DNA from: Paenibacillus qinlingensis
GTDB lineage: Bacteria > Bacillota > Bacilli > Paenibacillales > NBRC-103111
Reading direction: 5' to 3'
NCBI RefSeq assembly: GCF_013204845.1
Contig: NZ_JABMKY010000006.1
Span: 186,001-250,000, forward strand
Length of the DNA: 64,000 bases
Below, piece by piece: positions 17,702 through 27,028 of the stretch. Both the position numbers and the translations under genes were made by a program. Numbering within the stretch: position 1 is the stretch's first letter; each line of letters begins with the position of its first letter. The notes under the pieces were generated by a model that was given only the letters and a program-made list of their open reading frames with translations, was not told the origin of the DNA and searched no databases.

Positions 17702-17789
17702 TCCTGAAATATCCTAAGAATACATAAGAGTGTTATATTATAGTCAGACAAGCGAATAAATGCCGTTTGACATGAGAGGAGAAGGACAA

Positions 17790-18566
17790 TTGGATTCACT
17801 TTGGTTAGAGTATGCATGGGCTTTACTAGTACTTATCGGATTGGAAGGTTTATTATCCGCGGATAATGCTCTTGTTTTGGCTGTAATCGCGAAGCATTTA
17901 CCGGAAGAAGAGAAGAAGAAAGCCATCAACTATGGGATCATTATGGCGTTTGTTTTCCGCTTCGCTGCTTTGTTTGCGATTTCATTTATTGCGAACGTCT
18001 GGCAAATACAGGCGATTGGTGCTGCTTACCTCCTATATCTGGGGTTAAAGCACATCATCAAAGCGCGTTTCTTTAAGGAAAATGAGAACAATCGCGAGGA
18101 CATGAAAAAAAATGCTGCTGGAAAAAGTTTTTGGCCAACCGTGGGGAAAATTGCTCTTGCGGATCTCGCATTTGCGATTGATTCCATTCTTGCCGCAGTA
18201 GCACTGGCACTTGGTCTCCCAGATTCACCGCTTGATGATTTCGGCGGTCTGGACGGAGGGAAATTCCTAGTCGTTGTGCTTGGCGGAATCGCAGGGCTCG
18301 TCCTGATTAAATTCGCAGCCACATGGTTTGTGAAGCTGCTTGCTGAGCGACCAGCGCTCGAGACCACGGCTTATGCGATTGTAGCCTGGGTCGGCGTGAA
18401 GCTGGCTGTAATAACCCTAGCCCATGAAGATATTGCTGTATTAAATCATCAGTTCCCGCATAGCACAGTTTGGACCCTTATCTTCTATGGTGTCTTGCTT
18501 GCGATAGCCATATTAGGGTGGTTTGCACCAGCAAGTAAAAAACATTCACAAGCGGATCAACTTTAG
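17790..18566 (+). CDS. TerC family integral membrane protein
   Basis: TTG 17790 is preferred because GAGGAGAAGG (17774-17783) lies 6 nt upstream, whereas ATG 17760 precedes that site. The 258-residue product has seven or eight helices and the TerC hallmark acidic motifs LEGLLSADNAL near residue 15 and LADLAFAIDSILA near residue 125. TerC/YkoY/MeeF-type proteins have been linked to metal, especially manganese, efflux or insertion into exoproteins. No yybP-ykoY riboswitch fits in the 89 bp upstream. The gene is monocistronic with a terminator after it. Confidence 0.9.
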   Translation: MDSLWLEYAWALLVLIGLEGLLSADNALVLAVIAKHLPEEEKKKAINYGIIMAFVFRFAALFAISFIANVWQIQAIGAAYLLYLGLKHIIKARFFKENENNREDMKKNAAGKSFWPTVGKIALADLAFAIDSILAAVALALGLPDSPLDDFGGLDGGKFLVVVLGGIAGLVLIKFAATWFVKLLAERPALETTAYAIVAWVGVKLAVITLAHEDIAVLNHQFPHSTVWTLIFYGVLLAIAILGWFAPASKKHSQADQL

Positions 18567-18584
18567 ATGTTATATCAAAGCCAT

Positions 18585-18637
18585 AATAGAGTTTACCAAG
18601 TGGAACGGAAACGGACTTGGTGAACTCTATTTTTTTG
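18585..18637 (+). terminator. Terminator after the TerC gene
   Basis: AATAGAGTTTACCAAGT pairs with ACTTGGTGAACTCTATT around a 13-nt loop, followed by a T-tract. Confidence 0.9.
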
Positions 18638-18725
18638 TGCATTTCATTTAGAGTTGAAGTGTAGCATATGTCATTTTAGGTTAGGTTAAAGAAGAATTGA
18701 ATAATAAGGTAGTGGGTGATGCGAA

Positions 18726-18944
18726 TTGAAAATAATCGGTGTGTTTTTGGTCGTGCTAACATGTAGTATTTTTTTTGTGATTCTTATGGATGTAGCCCTA
18801 GGTTTTAGCATCCATCGCTCGCTGAATAACATAGTGGAGCGGTTTCGGTTCTTTTCGCCGATTGAATACGGGCTTTTAATCATTTTGTTCTTGTTCTTGT
18901 TTGGCATTCCGATCAAAATGTTTACGAATAATGGCGATACATAG
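18726..18944 (+). CDS. Small two-helix membrane protein (72 aa), convergent with GerAB
   Basis: The frame starts at TTG 18726, 5 nt after GGGTGAT. Two hydrophobic stretches (about residues 3-27 and 46-66) flank a basic loop (HRSLNNIVERFRF). Its last 69 nt overlap the 3' end of the convergent GerAB-like gene. Size and topology resemble the D subunits found with some germinant receptors and the 77-aa protein in the ger operon below, but sequence similarity is low. Function is therefore unassigned. Confidence 0.5.
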   Translation: MKIIGVFLVVLTCSIFFVILMDVALGFSIHRSLNNIVERFRFFSPIEYGLLIILFLFLFGIPIKMFTNNGDT

Positions 18945-20000
18945 AATCAAAAAAGGAATCCCCGTTTGCATAGGGAATTGAAAATATTTCGTTACCACTT
19001 GCATGCCTTCTTCAATATGCTCGATATAGTTGGTCGCCATCATCACGGAGGATAAAAGGATGATGATACCGATGGGCAAAGCTAACTTCCCATAATTTTT
19101 TACATGAAATAATTCGGATGCTGCAAGGATTGCAGCAAGAAAAAAAGTGCCTATCTTGAAGAAACTAGTAACCACGAGCAGCAACACGACAAGAGAATCC
19201 AAACGCTGCATGAATTCGCCGATATTGATTTCGCCAATCGTTTCAATTAGCGGGAACACAGCGGTTTGTGTTTGAAAGACACCGAGTGTTGCTACGTTGA
19301 GAAGAGCAATAATGCTCAATAAAATTCCTGAGCATAGTATACTCACTAGCCCGACTTTAACAACGGCTTTGGCATTTTGCAAGAATGGTAAAAACATCGT
19401 AAAAGCAATCATTTCAGCGAATGGAAACGTATACACGAAAGGCACAGCTTGGATAATCGGTTGTATTCCATCATCAAAAACAGGTCTAAGATTATCTCTA
19501 TCCATTTGTCCAGAAACGATTAATAGAAGGAATCCTAAGATGAAAACGAACATAAATAACCCAAAAAAGATTTCAGCAGCTCGTACATAAACTTCTACAC
19601 CTTTACGGAGGCCATAGACAAGAGCAATGATCATAATGCCATTAATCATGAAGACAGGGGTTTGATCAAAGGAGATCGTAGAAGTTAATGTCCCGAAATC
19701 TAGCAAGTCTCTACCCGAAATATAAGTAAAGTAAATGAGATAAAAAAGACCAAGTGGCCAGCCGATGTACTTTCCAAGTATGATTTGCGTGTATTTTGTA
19801 AACGTGTGATTGGGGTATAAGCGAAACAACGGGAAGTAGATTAAAGCAAATGTACCTACTCCTGCAATCATAGCGATAAGAATGGCTAACCAGGCAGTTT
19901 GTTTGGCCTCTTCTCCAAGGTTCATGATAATGGCGTTACCGAGCTCAAATAACATGATCCATGCAAACAGTTGTCCATTATTGATTCTTTCTTTGAGCAT
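18876..20000 (-). CDS. GerAB-type spore germination permease (second B subunit)
   Basis: The 374-residue protein has about ten helices and belongs to the GerAB/spore germination branch of the APC superfamily. The opening INNGQLFAWIMLFELGNAI, TKYTQIILGK near residue 75 and SGRDLLDFGTL near 115 are typical. The B subunit is the germinant-binding membrane component. It is transcribed alone and divergent from the complete ger operon, with no A or C partner beside it. It may swap into that receptor and change its specificity. Confidence 0.9.
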   Translation of the reverse strand: MLKERINNGQLFAWIMLFELGNAIIMNLGEEAKQTAWLAILIAMIAGVGTFALIYFPLFRLYPNHTFTKYTQIILGKYIGWPLGLFYLIYFTYISGRDLLDFGTLTSTISFDQTPVFMINGIMIIALVYGLRKGVEVYVRAAEIFFGLFMFVFILGFLLLIVSGQMDRDNLRPVFDDGIQPIIQAVPFVYTFPFAEMIAFTMFLPFLQNAKAVVKVGLVSILCSGILLSIIALLNVATLGVFQTQTAVFPLIETIGEINIGEFMQRLDSLVVLLLVVTSFFKIGTFFLAAILAASELFHVKNYGKLALPIGIIILLSSVMMATNYIEHIEEGMQVVTKYFQFPMQTGIPFLILCIAIIRKHFDRNAKQEQEQND

Positions 20001-20142
20001 TGGACTCCCCTTCTGGAAATATGGTTTCTTGTTTTAATTATTGCCCAAATAGTGAATTGTAAAAGCTGGTCTTTAAAAAGTCTAAAACCATCGAATGTGG
20101 TGATAATGAGAAATAAGTATGTTAATGAAATGAGAGGATGTC

Positions 20143-21750
20143 ATGATGGACTTCTTTAAGAAACTAACGAAGAGCAGTTTTCGTCGTACTTCTTCCCAAC
20201 AGATCATTTCGGGCATCGATTCTTCTTTAAACTTATTACACGTGAATCTGCAAGATAATATTCAAGAGGTTAAGAAAAAACTTGGCAACAGTTCAGATAT
20301 CATTCTTAGAGAATTCACACTAGGCAGTGAAGAGAAGTTTAAAGTGTGCATTTTATTCACGGATGGGCTGACCGATACGATATCCGTCCAAAACTTCATC
20401 ATGGATTCGTTATTACCAGAAATTCATCTAGAGCGAGGTACGACGTCACCCCCTCATGAAATTTGGTTAGAAAAGTTTAAAAATCAAATCCTTGCCGTAA
20501 GCGAAATCGAAGAAGTGGCTGATTTTAATTCCTTATTCAATTTATTATTATCTGGCGATGTCATTCTCTTGGTTGATGGCTATTCACAAGGTTTTGCTAT
20601 CGGAATGCGTGGTTGGGTTGAACGGGGTGTAACGGAATCTAATAATGAAACGGTTATGCGAGGACCAAGAGAAGGGTTTTCGGAGAACCTTAGAACGAAC
20701 ACAGCGTTACTTCGCCGAAAAATCAAAGATCCTAATCTATGGTTGGAATCGAGAAAGATTGGGAGAGTTACACAAACGAATGTGGCCATCATGTATATCA
20801 AAGGAATTACAGATGATCATATTGTGGAAGAAGTCCGAAAACGGTTAGATGATATTGACATCGACAGTATTCTGGAAAGTGGATATATCGAAGAGTTGAT
20901 TGAGGATAAAACGTTCACTCCTTTTCCTACTATTTATAGCTCAGAACGTCCTGATGTTATAGCTGCTGAAATGTTGGAAGGGAAAGTGGCTATTCTGGTA
21001 GATGGCACGCCTGTAGCCCTCGTCGTCCCTGCCTTATTTGCTTCCTTCTTACAAGCTGCGGAAGATTACTATCAGCGTTGGGATATCAGTACCTTACTTC
21101 GAATTTTACGTTACACGTCCTTTCTTATCGCGTTATTGGGCCCGTCTTTATACATTGCCATAACGACATTTCATCAGGAAATGCTACCCACTCAGCTTCT
21201 AGTTAGTTTAGCTGCTCAACGGGAGGGAGTTCCCTTTCCCGCATTTATCGAAGCTCTGATGATGGAATTGACATTCGAAGTCGTTCGTGAGGGCAGTTTG
21301 CGTATGCCCAAAGCTATTGTAAGTTCACTCACGATCGTAGGTTCGCTAGTTATGGGGACAGCAGCTGTAGAAGCTGGCATTGTATCGGCGGCGATGGTTA
21401 TCGTGGTGTCGATCACTGCGATTGCAGGCTTCGTTGTTCCTGCCTTCACGCTTTCCACGTCAATTCGGATGCTTCGTTTCCCAATGATGGCTTTGGCTGC
21501 ATCTTTTGGGTTATATGGGATTATCATTGGGGTTATTATTTTGGTGCTTCACTTGTGCAGCTTACGCTCATTTGGGGTGCCTTATATGAGCCCATTTGCG
21601 CCTTTTAATCTAAAGGGAAACAAGGATACGATCATGCGCGTACCTTTATGGGCACTTTTTTCTCGTCCACGTATCATAAATAAGTTAAACGTCGTGCGTG
21701 AACAGACGAACGCTCCTGCTCCACCGAAAAGGAATGAAACGGAGGGGTGA
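20143..21750 (+). CDS. GerAA-type spore germination protein (A subunit)
   Basis: The 535-residue protein has the GerA layout: a soluble N-terminal region of about 300 residues with the DGLTD motif, then about five helices starting near GPSLYIAITTFHQEMLPTQ, with LALIV-type loops and a short tail. It starts at ATG 20143 (or the adjacent ATG 20146) behind GAGAGGA. In spores the A subunit forms the oligomeric channel of the germinant receptor in the inner membrane. It ends 3 bp before the C subunit. SigG control is expected but was not identified. Confidence 0.94.
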   Translation: MMDFFKKLTKSSFRRTSSQQIISGIDSSLNLLHVNLQDNIQEVKKKLGNSSDIILREFTLGSEEKFKVCILFTDGLTDTISVQNFIMDSLLPEIHLERGTTSPPHEIWLEKFKNQILAVSEIEEVADFNSLFNLLLSGDVILLVDGYSQGFAIGMRGWVERGVTESNNETVMRGPREGFSENLRTNTALLRRKIKDPNLWLESRKIGRVTQTNVAIMYIKGITDDHIVEEVRKRLDDIDIDSILESGYIEELIEDKTFTPFPTIYSSERPDVIAAEMLEGKVAILVDGTPVALVVPALFASFLQAAEDYYQRWDISTLLRILRYTSFLIALLGPSLYIAITTFHQEMLPTQLLVSLAAQREGVPFPAFIEALMMELTFEVVREGSLRMPKAIVSSLTIVGSLVMGTAAVEAGIVSAAMVIVVSITAIAGFVVPAFTLSTSIRMLRFPMMALAASFGLYGIIIGVIILVLHLCSLRSFGVPYMSPFAPFNLKGNKDTIMRVPLWALFSRPRIINKLNVVREQTNAPAPPKRNETEG

Positions 21751-21753
21751 CCT

Positions 21754-22956
21754 ATGGTGAAGAGGATAGTCATACCCCTCTTTTTTATGGGTATATTTAT
21801 GATGCTTACAGGCTGCTGGAATCGCAATGAACTAACGGATTTGGCTATTGTAGCGGGTATGTCCATTGATAAAAGCGGAGACCAACTCGAGGTGTCCATA
21901 CAGGTCATTGAGCCCCAACAAGTGAATGCGAAAGGTACATCATCTCGAATTCCTGCCACGACTTATGTGAGTAAGGCGAATTCTATTTCAGAAGCGCTCA
22001 GAAAAATGACAACGATCTCCCCTAGAAAGCCATATATGTCTCATTTACGTATTTTATCAATCGGAGAGCCATTAGCACGAGAGGGAATCGCTGAAGCGTT
22101 AGATTATATATCTCGGAATCATGGGTTTAGGAATGATTTTTCGATTGTTATTGCCAAAGGAGGCAAAGGAGCAGATATCTTATCGATCTTGACAGCTCTG
22201 GAGCCGCTTCCAGCCAACAGTCTATTTGATACGTTGAAAGTATCCTCTAAAGAGTGGGCGCCAACAACCAGTATAGCGTTGGATAAGCTCATTACGGATA
22301 TGGTTAGTGAAGGCAAGAATCCAGTCCTTTCTGGCGTGCAAACGATCGGTGATGAAGAGGATGGGAGGTCATTGAAAAACTTGGAGACGACAACCCCTCA
22401 TGATATTGTCTTTTATAAGGGACTGGCCGTATTCAACAAAGATAAACTGATTGGGTGGTTAGACGAACAAGACAGCAAGGGATTCAACTATATTGTGGGT
22501 AATGTGAAGCGTACGATTGGGATTATCGGTTGTCCAAAAGGGGGATCTATCTCGTTTGAAGTCTTGCAAACCAAATCTAACGTGAAGGGCATCGTGGAAA
22601 ACGGGAAGCCGCATATCGATATTAAACTGCTCGTCGAACAAAATATCGCAGAGGTCAAATGCCAAATTGACTTGACTCAATTACAAACGATCGATGAACT
22701 CCAGAAGATGTCGAGCGAGAAGTTAAAGGAGCTTTTGGAACATGCGATCCATGAGGTTCAAACAAGGTATAAATCGGATATTTTCGGGTTTGGTGAAGCT
22801 ATTCACCGTGATGATCCGAAGGCGTGGAGGAACATAAAAAAAGATTGGCATGTGTTATTTCCCGAACTAACAGTAAATGTACAGGTTGATGCGAGAATAC
22901 GACTAACTGGAACGATTTCCAATTCCCTTCTCGAAGAAATGAAGAAAAAGGAGTAA
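21754..22956 (+). CDS. GerAC-type germination lipoprotein (C subunit)
   Basis: The 400-residue product has a lipoprotein signal ending in LTGC (Cys21) directly followed by WNRNELTDLAIV, the family signature. Middle and C-terminal regions match the Ger(x)C layout, with the closing IHRDDPKAWRNIKKDW segment typical of the last domain. It is anchored on the outer face of the spore inner membrane as part of the receptor. It follows the A subunit by 3 bp and precedes a small membrane protein by 7 bp. Confidence 0.94.
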   Translation: MVKRIVIPLFFMGIFMMLTGCWNRNELTDLAIVAGMSIDKSGDQLEVSIQVIEPQQVNAKGTSSRIPATTYVSKANSISEALRKMTTISPRKPYMSHLRILSIGEPLAREGIAEALDYISRNHGFRNDFSIVIAKGGKGADILSILTALEPLPANSLFDTLKVSSKEWAPTTSIALDKLITDMVSEGKNPVLSGVQTIGDEEDGRSLKNLETTTPHDIVFYKGLAVFNKDKLIGWLDEQDSKGFNYIVGNVKRTIGIIGCPKGGSISFEVLQTKSNVKGIVENGKPHIDIKLLVEQNIAEVKCQIDLTQLQTIDELQKMSSEKLKELLEHAIHEVQTRYKSDIFGFGEAIHRDDPKAWRNIKKDWHVLFPELTVNVQVDARIRLTGTISNSLLEEMKKKE

Positions 22957-22963
22957 TCTTCCA

Positions 22964-23197
22964 TTGATTGTTGTAGCAGGAATCCTTATTGTTGTCACAA
23001 TGATCATCGTAATAGATGCTGTTCCTTTGTGGAAGAGGAAAATGAACAGGGAGCTAGTCCTATTCTTCTTTCTACTCTTGGTGGGAACAGGGTTAAATTT
23101 GGCTCAAACCTTGCATATGGAAATTCCAAACCCAGTCGATTGGATAAAAGCATTTTACTTACCTGCTAGCGATTTCCTCATGCGTTTATTTAAGTAA
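22964..23197 (+). CDS. Small two-helix protein in ger operon, D-subunit-like
   Basis: The frame starts at TTG 22964 with AAGGAG 10 nt upstream and encodes 77 residues. Hydrophobic segments at about 2-22 and 31-48 are joined by a basic loop (WKRKMNREL), and a short amphipathic tail follows. Some germinant-receptor operons carry such a two-helix D subunit (for example GerKD and GerUD), known to modulate receptor output. Its position between the C and B subunits supports this role. Identity is by size, topology and context, not strong sequence similarity. Confidence 0.7.
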   Translation: MIVVAGILIVVTMIIVIDAVPLWKRKMNRELVLFFFLLLVGTGLNLAQTLHMEIPNPVDWIKAFYLPASDFLMRLFK

Positions 23198-23240
23198 ATG
23201 CGCTACTGTTCTCATTTTTTAATGGGTTAGGAAGGGTAAA

Positions 23241-24350
23241 ATGGATCCTACTTTCGTACAAATCAGTTCACGGCAGTTTATGGTTTTAGTCATATTTTAT
23301 ACAATGGGCTCTGCAATCGTCCTCATGCCAGGCGTGATTTCGCATGGAGCTGATCAAGATGCGTGGATTGCGGCCTTGATTGGGATGATCGCAGGAATCG
23401 TGCCTATCTGGATATATCTCTCACTTGGGGGCAGATTTCCTGGATTGACAATCGTGGAATACAACGAGCTTCTTTTGGGTAAATGGTTAGGGAAAACAGT
23501 ATCCTTATTGTTCCTTGCCTTTTATCTCCTGTTTTCAGCTATTTTACTGCGGGAAATTGGAGATTTTGTTTCAACACAGACGTTAACGGAAACACCAATC
23601 ATGGTCATTCACGCGATGTTTATGATCATGATCGTTACAGCTGCAAGACTAGGCATTGAGACTTTGGGACGTGCTGGGGAAGTCATGTTCCCTTTTGTTA
23701 TGGTATTATTGCTCATTTTTTTTGGTTTTTTATTACCAGAAATTAAAGTTCAAAATATTCAACCTATCATGGCAACGGAAGCGAAACCCATCATTGAAAG
23801 TGCGATTCTCTTTGTGGTGGATCCATTTCTAGAATTAAGTGTCTTTCTGATGATTTTCCCTTATGTAAAGACGAAGAAATGGAAGAAGTCTTTTATATGG
23901 GGGGCATTGATTGGATCAGTAGTGCTCACAAGCATGATCTTATTTTCTATTTTGGTTCTTGGTGCCTATATCACTGTCATTCAGTTGTACCCAAGTTACG
24001 CACTAGCTAGGTACATTAGATTTGGCGGTTTTATTCAACGGATAGAAGAAGTTGTGTCGGGAATCTGGTATATTTCAATGTTCTTTAAGCTTACGCTTAC
24101 GTTCTGTGCATCCACGCTTCTCATCAAACAGACCTTTCAATTAAGGGAATCCAAATTTCTGGTTTTTCCCTTAGCTGTTGTAATAGTCCCGCTTGCTCAG
24201 ATCGTTAGTCCAAATCGGTCCTACTCACTAGATTTCGCTGAGGAATCGTGGACATTATTCACAGCGACGTTTGCGCTAGTCATTCCTGTTGTTTTGCTTC
24301 TATTAGCGAGTTGGAGGAAAGTTAGATTGCGAAGAAAGGCAAGTCATTAA
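23241..24350 (+). CDS. GerAB-type spore germination permease (operon B subunit)
   Basis: The 369-residue protein has about ten helices and the B-subunit pattern, with SSRQFMVLVIFYTMGSAI at the start, VEYNELLLGK near residue 75 and LREIGDFVSTQTL near 105. It closes an A-C-D-B order, as in gerK-type operons. It should bind the germinant (an amino acid or sugar) in the spore inner membrane. It begins 44 bp after the small D-like protein and is followed by a terminator. Confidence 0.93.
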   Translation: MDPTFVQISSRQFMVLVIFYTMGSAIVLMPGVISHGADQDAWIAALIGMIAGIVPIWIYLSLGGRFPGLTIVEYNELLLGKWLGKTVSLLFLAFYLLFSAILLREIGDFVSTQTLTETPIMVIHAMFMIMIVTAARLGIETLGRAGEVMFPFVMVLLLIFFGFLLPEIKVQNIQPIMATEAKPIIESAILFVVDPFLELSVFLMIFPYVKTKKWKKSFIWGALIGSVVLTSMILFSILVLGAYITVIQLYPSYALARYIRFGGFIQRIEEVVSGIWYISMFFKLTLTFCASTLLIKQTFQLRESKFLVFPLAVVIVPLAQIVSPNRSYSLDFAEESWTLFTATFALVIPVVLLLLASWRKVRLRRKASH

Positions 24351-24397
24351 AAAAGAAGAGTATCCCTTAGTGAGCCTCGTAAGAAATTGTAACTTAG

Positions 24398-24445
24398 AAA
24401 GAGAGCTTCAGCACTCTAAAGCAGTGTTGATAGCTCTCTTTTTCT
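24398..24445. terminator. Terminator between ger operon and AraC regulator
   Basis: AAAGAGAGCT and AGCTCTCTTT, with further pairing of GCACT and AGTGT inside, form a hairpin with T-tracts on both strands. It serves both convergent genes. Confidence 0.85.
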
Positions 24446-24458
24446 CATATCAAGCCTA

Positions 24459-26795
24459 TCAGCGAATTGTTTTGCGGTAATCTCCTGGGGTTAGCCCCTC
24501 ATAGCGCTTAAAGAACCGAATGAAGCTGTTGACGTTGTTATAGCCGACATTCGTCGCAATTTCAAGAATCGTTTGCTCGGTTTCCTTCAGAAACACCTTG
24601 CTGACCTCGAGACGCTTCAGCGTTAGATATTCCAGCATGGTTTTGCCAACTTCCTGCTTAAACATGCGGCTGACGTAGGCATGATTCAAATTCACTTGCT
24701 CGGCGATCATTTCGACCGAGAGGTCTTGATTGTAATTCGCATCCATATAGGCGATGACGGTTTCGATGTGTGTATTCTTTTTGGGCTGTTGCTGCTCTAG
24801 TGCGTGATACATTTTTTGCACCATGCCGCAAATCCATTCATGGATTGCCTGTATCGTCTCTTTGGAGGCTAGTTCACGAAAAAGGTTATGGTTTTTGCCG
24901 AAAATCGTTTCGGTCTGCACGTTAAATTCCTGCATATTGCGTAAAATATCTTCCACGATCAAATTATACGTCCGGAAAATGACTTCCTCGCTCAACTTCG
25001 TGCGCGCCTTCATCTGTTGATACAATTCTTCAAGACTGCCAAGTGCCTCACTCAGCTGCCCGGCTTTTAAGAAGTTGTACATGTGATTGGTAAAATGCGG
25101 CGGCAAATAGAACTCGTCATCCACTTCCTTAATCAAATCCTCATAGGTGAGTACGGTATTGGTACCGACCATAATCTTGGAGCGAATGACCTCACACGCT
25201 TCTTTGTAGGAATAATGGGCGTCCAAAAGCTGTGGATAAGGACGTCCGATACCAATGGTAACGGAGATTTTCAGCAATTGGTAAATTACGTTCTTAATTT
25301 GCTCGCCTAGCGCTGCAAGCTCGTGTTTCATATGATCGGAGTCACCGCCAATATTGACCAGCAGTGCGAGCTGGTTCTCATCCGCTTCAGCAGCTAAAGC
25401 GATATGGCTGACGGTCGCAATTTCTTCGGCAATGTTCATCATGGCGTATTTATACAAGTTTTGGTCTGTAACGGAGTAACTGCCGACGAGCAGGCTGTAA
25501 TCATCGATCTCAATTAGGAAAACGACGTACTGCGGATACGGAAATTGCAGATGCAGAAATTCCAATTTACCATTCATTTCGTGAATACTGCTGTATTTAT
25601 GATTGATAAGGGCAAGCAGGAATCGTTCTCGTAATACAGGCAAATTCATATGAAACTGCTGCTCCCAAGCCTCATTTTTACGGAATACATGATCCAGAAT
25701 ATGAGAGATCGCTTCCAGTTCGTTCTTCTGCGGTCGAAGCGGATCTTTTGCTTCATTGCCGCTTTTATTATAAGGAAGCGTCTTTTTAATTAATAATTGA
25801 ATCGGACTGATCATCTTTCTGGATATGAAATAGGATAGAATAAGTCCCATAGCAACTAAAATGATAAAAGCGGCCCAAGCGACAGTCCGAATATAGGACA
25901 GTTTGGAGAGTAAATACTGTAAGGGCGTTTCGGTGACAATGCTCCACTGATTATGCAGTGTTTTGACATATGTAATGAGATTTCGATCGCCATCTTGTTT
26001 CAAAATGCGGTACCCGATGCTGGCAGGAGCCTTGCTGCTCTCTTGGAATAAGGCTTGGACATGTTCCGGATTCAATGAAGCTGCAGCGGAGGTGGAGATG
26101 ACGTTGCCCAGATGGTCCATAATGTAAGTAATGGTGTGCGGATTGCCTTCCATTTTCTGAAGCAGACTGCTTAGGACAGATTCATGAATATGCACTGCCA
26201 AGAGACCTTGAAATTCATTTCGTTGTACGGGCACCTTGACGACATAAGTCACAATTTTATCTAGATCAATACCGTTGCCGTGACGAGAGCTTAGCCAAAA
26301 ACCCATTTCGTTCTTACCGAGATCCCCATCGATCCAAGTATCTTGTGTTGAATTCGTATATGTGCGCGTATAGCCGTCAGAGGCAATAATCAGATTAGCT
26401 TCTTTGGCATAAAAGTCGATCGACTGTATGGCTTGGTTAGCGGAAGCGGCGGTTTTTAGAATATCGCGAGTCTCATTCAAAAGGAACGGATTCGTCGAGT
26501 CGTTCAGAAAGCTGGTGATCCGACCGTCTAGTCCGATTCTAATGGCGATCGATTGGATTTCAGATATCGTATTCTCGATGGAAGCATTTTTTTGTTTGGA
26601 CGCGTAGATGGTTGCCTGACTCAATTCGTTCTCCAGCGTGGATACAGTGAAATTATAGGATGCATAACTCAGTGCAATAAGTGGTAAGAGAATGACAATC
26701 AAGTAGGAAATGAAATATGTCCAGAACAGCTTCGGCAATTCTTGGAGCGACCTTTGTAGGTTTACGATAGAAACCAGAACAATCACCTGCTTCAT
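24459..26795 (-). CDS. Membrane-anchored AraC-type regulator, YesS/YtdP-like
   Basis: The 778-residue protein has a helix at about residues 23-45, an extracellular Cache-like region of about 250 residues, a second helix near 305-325, a linker, and a C-terminal AraC double helix-turn-helix (about 680-775) with the VGYNNVNSFIRFFKRYEG signature. It fuses sensing and DNA binding in one chain, bypassing phosphotransfer. ATG 26795 lacks a convincing ribosome binding site, so the exact start is uncertain. It is divergent from importer 2 and is its likely activator. Confidence 0.9.
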   Translation of the reverse strand: MKQVIVLVSIVNLQRSLQELPKLFWTYFISYLIVILLPLIALSYASYNFTVSTLENELSQATIYASKQKNASIENTISEIQSIAIRIGLDGRITSFLNDSTNPFLLNETRDILKTAASANQAIQSIDFYAKEANLIIASDGYTRTYTNSTQDTWIDGDLGKNEMGFWLSSRHGNGIDLDKIVTYVVKVPVQRNEFQGLLAVHIHESVLSSLLQKMEGNPHTITYIMDHLGNVISTSAAASLNPEHVQALFQESSKAPASIGYRILKQDGDRNLITYVKTLHNQWSIVTETPLQYLLSKLSYIRTVAWAAFIILVAMGLILSYFISRKMISPIQLLIKKTLPYNKSGNEAKDPLRPQKNELEAISHILDHVFRKNEAWEQQFHMNLPVLRERFLLALINHKYSSIHEMNGKLEFLHLQFPYPQYVVFLIEIDDYSLLVGSYSVTDQNLYKYAMMNIAEEIATVSHIALAAEADENQLALLVNIGGDSDHMKHELAALGEQIKNVIYQLLKISVTIGIGRPYPQLLDAHYSYKEACEVIRSKIMVGTNTVLTYEDLIKEVDDEFYLPPHFTNHMYNFLKAGQLSEALGSLEELYQQMKARTKLSEEVIFRTYNLIVEDILRNMQEFNVQTETIFGKNHNLFRELASKETIQAIHEWICGMVQKMYHALEQQQPKKNTHIETVIAYMDANYNQDLSVEMIAEQVNLNHAYVSRMFKQEVGKTMLEYLTLKRLEVSKVFLKETEQTILEIATNVGYNNVNSFIRFFKRYEGLTPGDYRKTIR

Positions 26796-26864
26796 AATAA
26801 GTACTCATATTATGCCATAAACGAGAGCCTTGAAGTCAAAAACAAACTGAATAACAGACCAAAT

Positions 26865-26920
26865 GTCATGAATTTATGAGAGATGTCAAGACTTGATGAT
26901 GCGCAAAGTCATGATTTATG
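26865..26920. promoter_or_regulatory. Repeated GTCATGA-TTTATG sites, candidate AraC binding
   Basis: GTCATGAATTTATG starts at 26865 and GTCATGATTTATG at 26908, a 43-bp offset or about four helical turns, with a related GTCAAGACTTGATG in between. The sites lie in the divergent region between the AraC regulator and importer 2, where AraC proteins typically bind direct repeats. Confidence 0.5.
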
Positions 26921-27028
26921 TGTGTTTCTCTCGCATTGGAGATATACGGTCTACATGGGGACATCGATAATAAAGGTGTGAAGTTCACACAACAAATAAA
27001 GCTTCAACCAAAAGGGAGGAACTACAAG

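Noticed and set aside
17702..17789. Manganese riboswitch (yybP-ykoY) ahead of the TerC gene
   Set aside because: The gap is under 90 bp and no conserved riboswitch core was seen.
26918..27028. N-terminal extension of the importer 2 binding protein
   Set aside because: It would bury the lipoprotein signal 37 residues deep; ATG 27029 has an excellent ribosome site.
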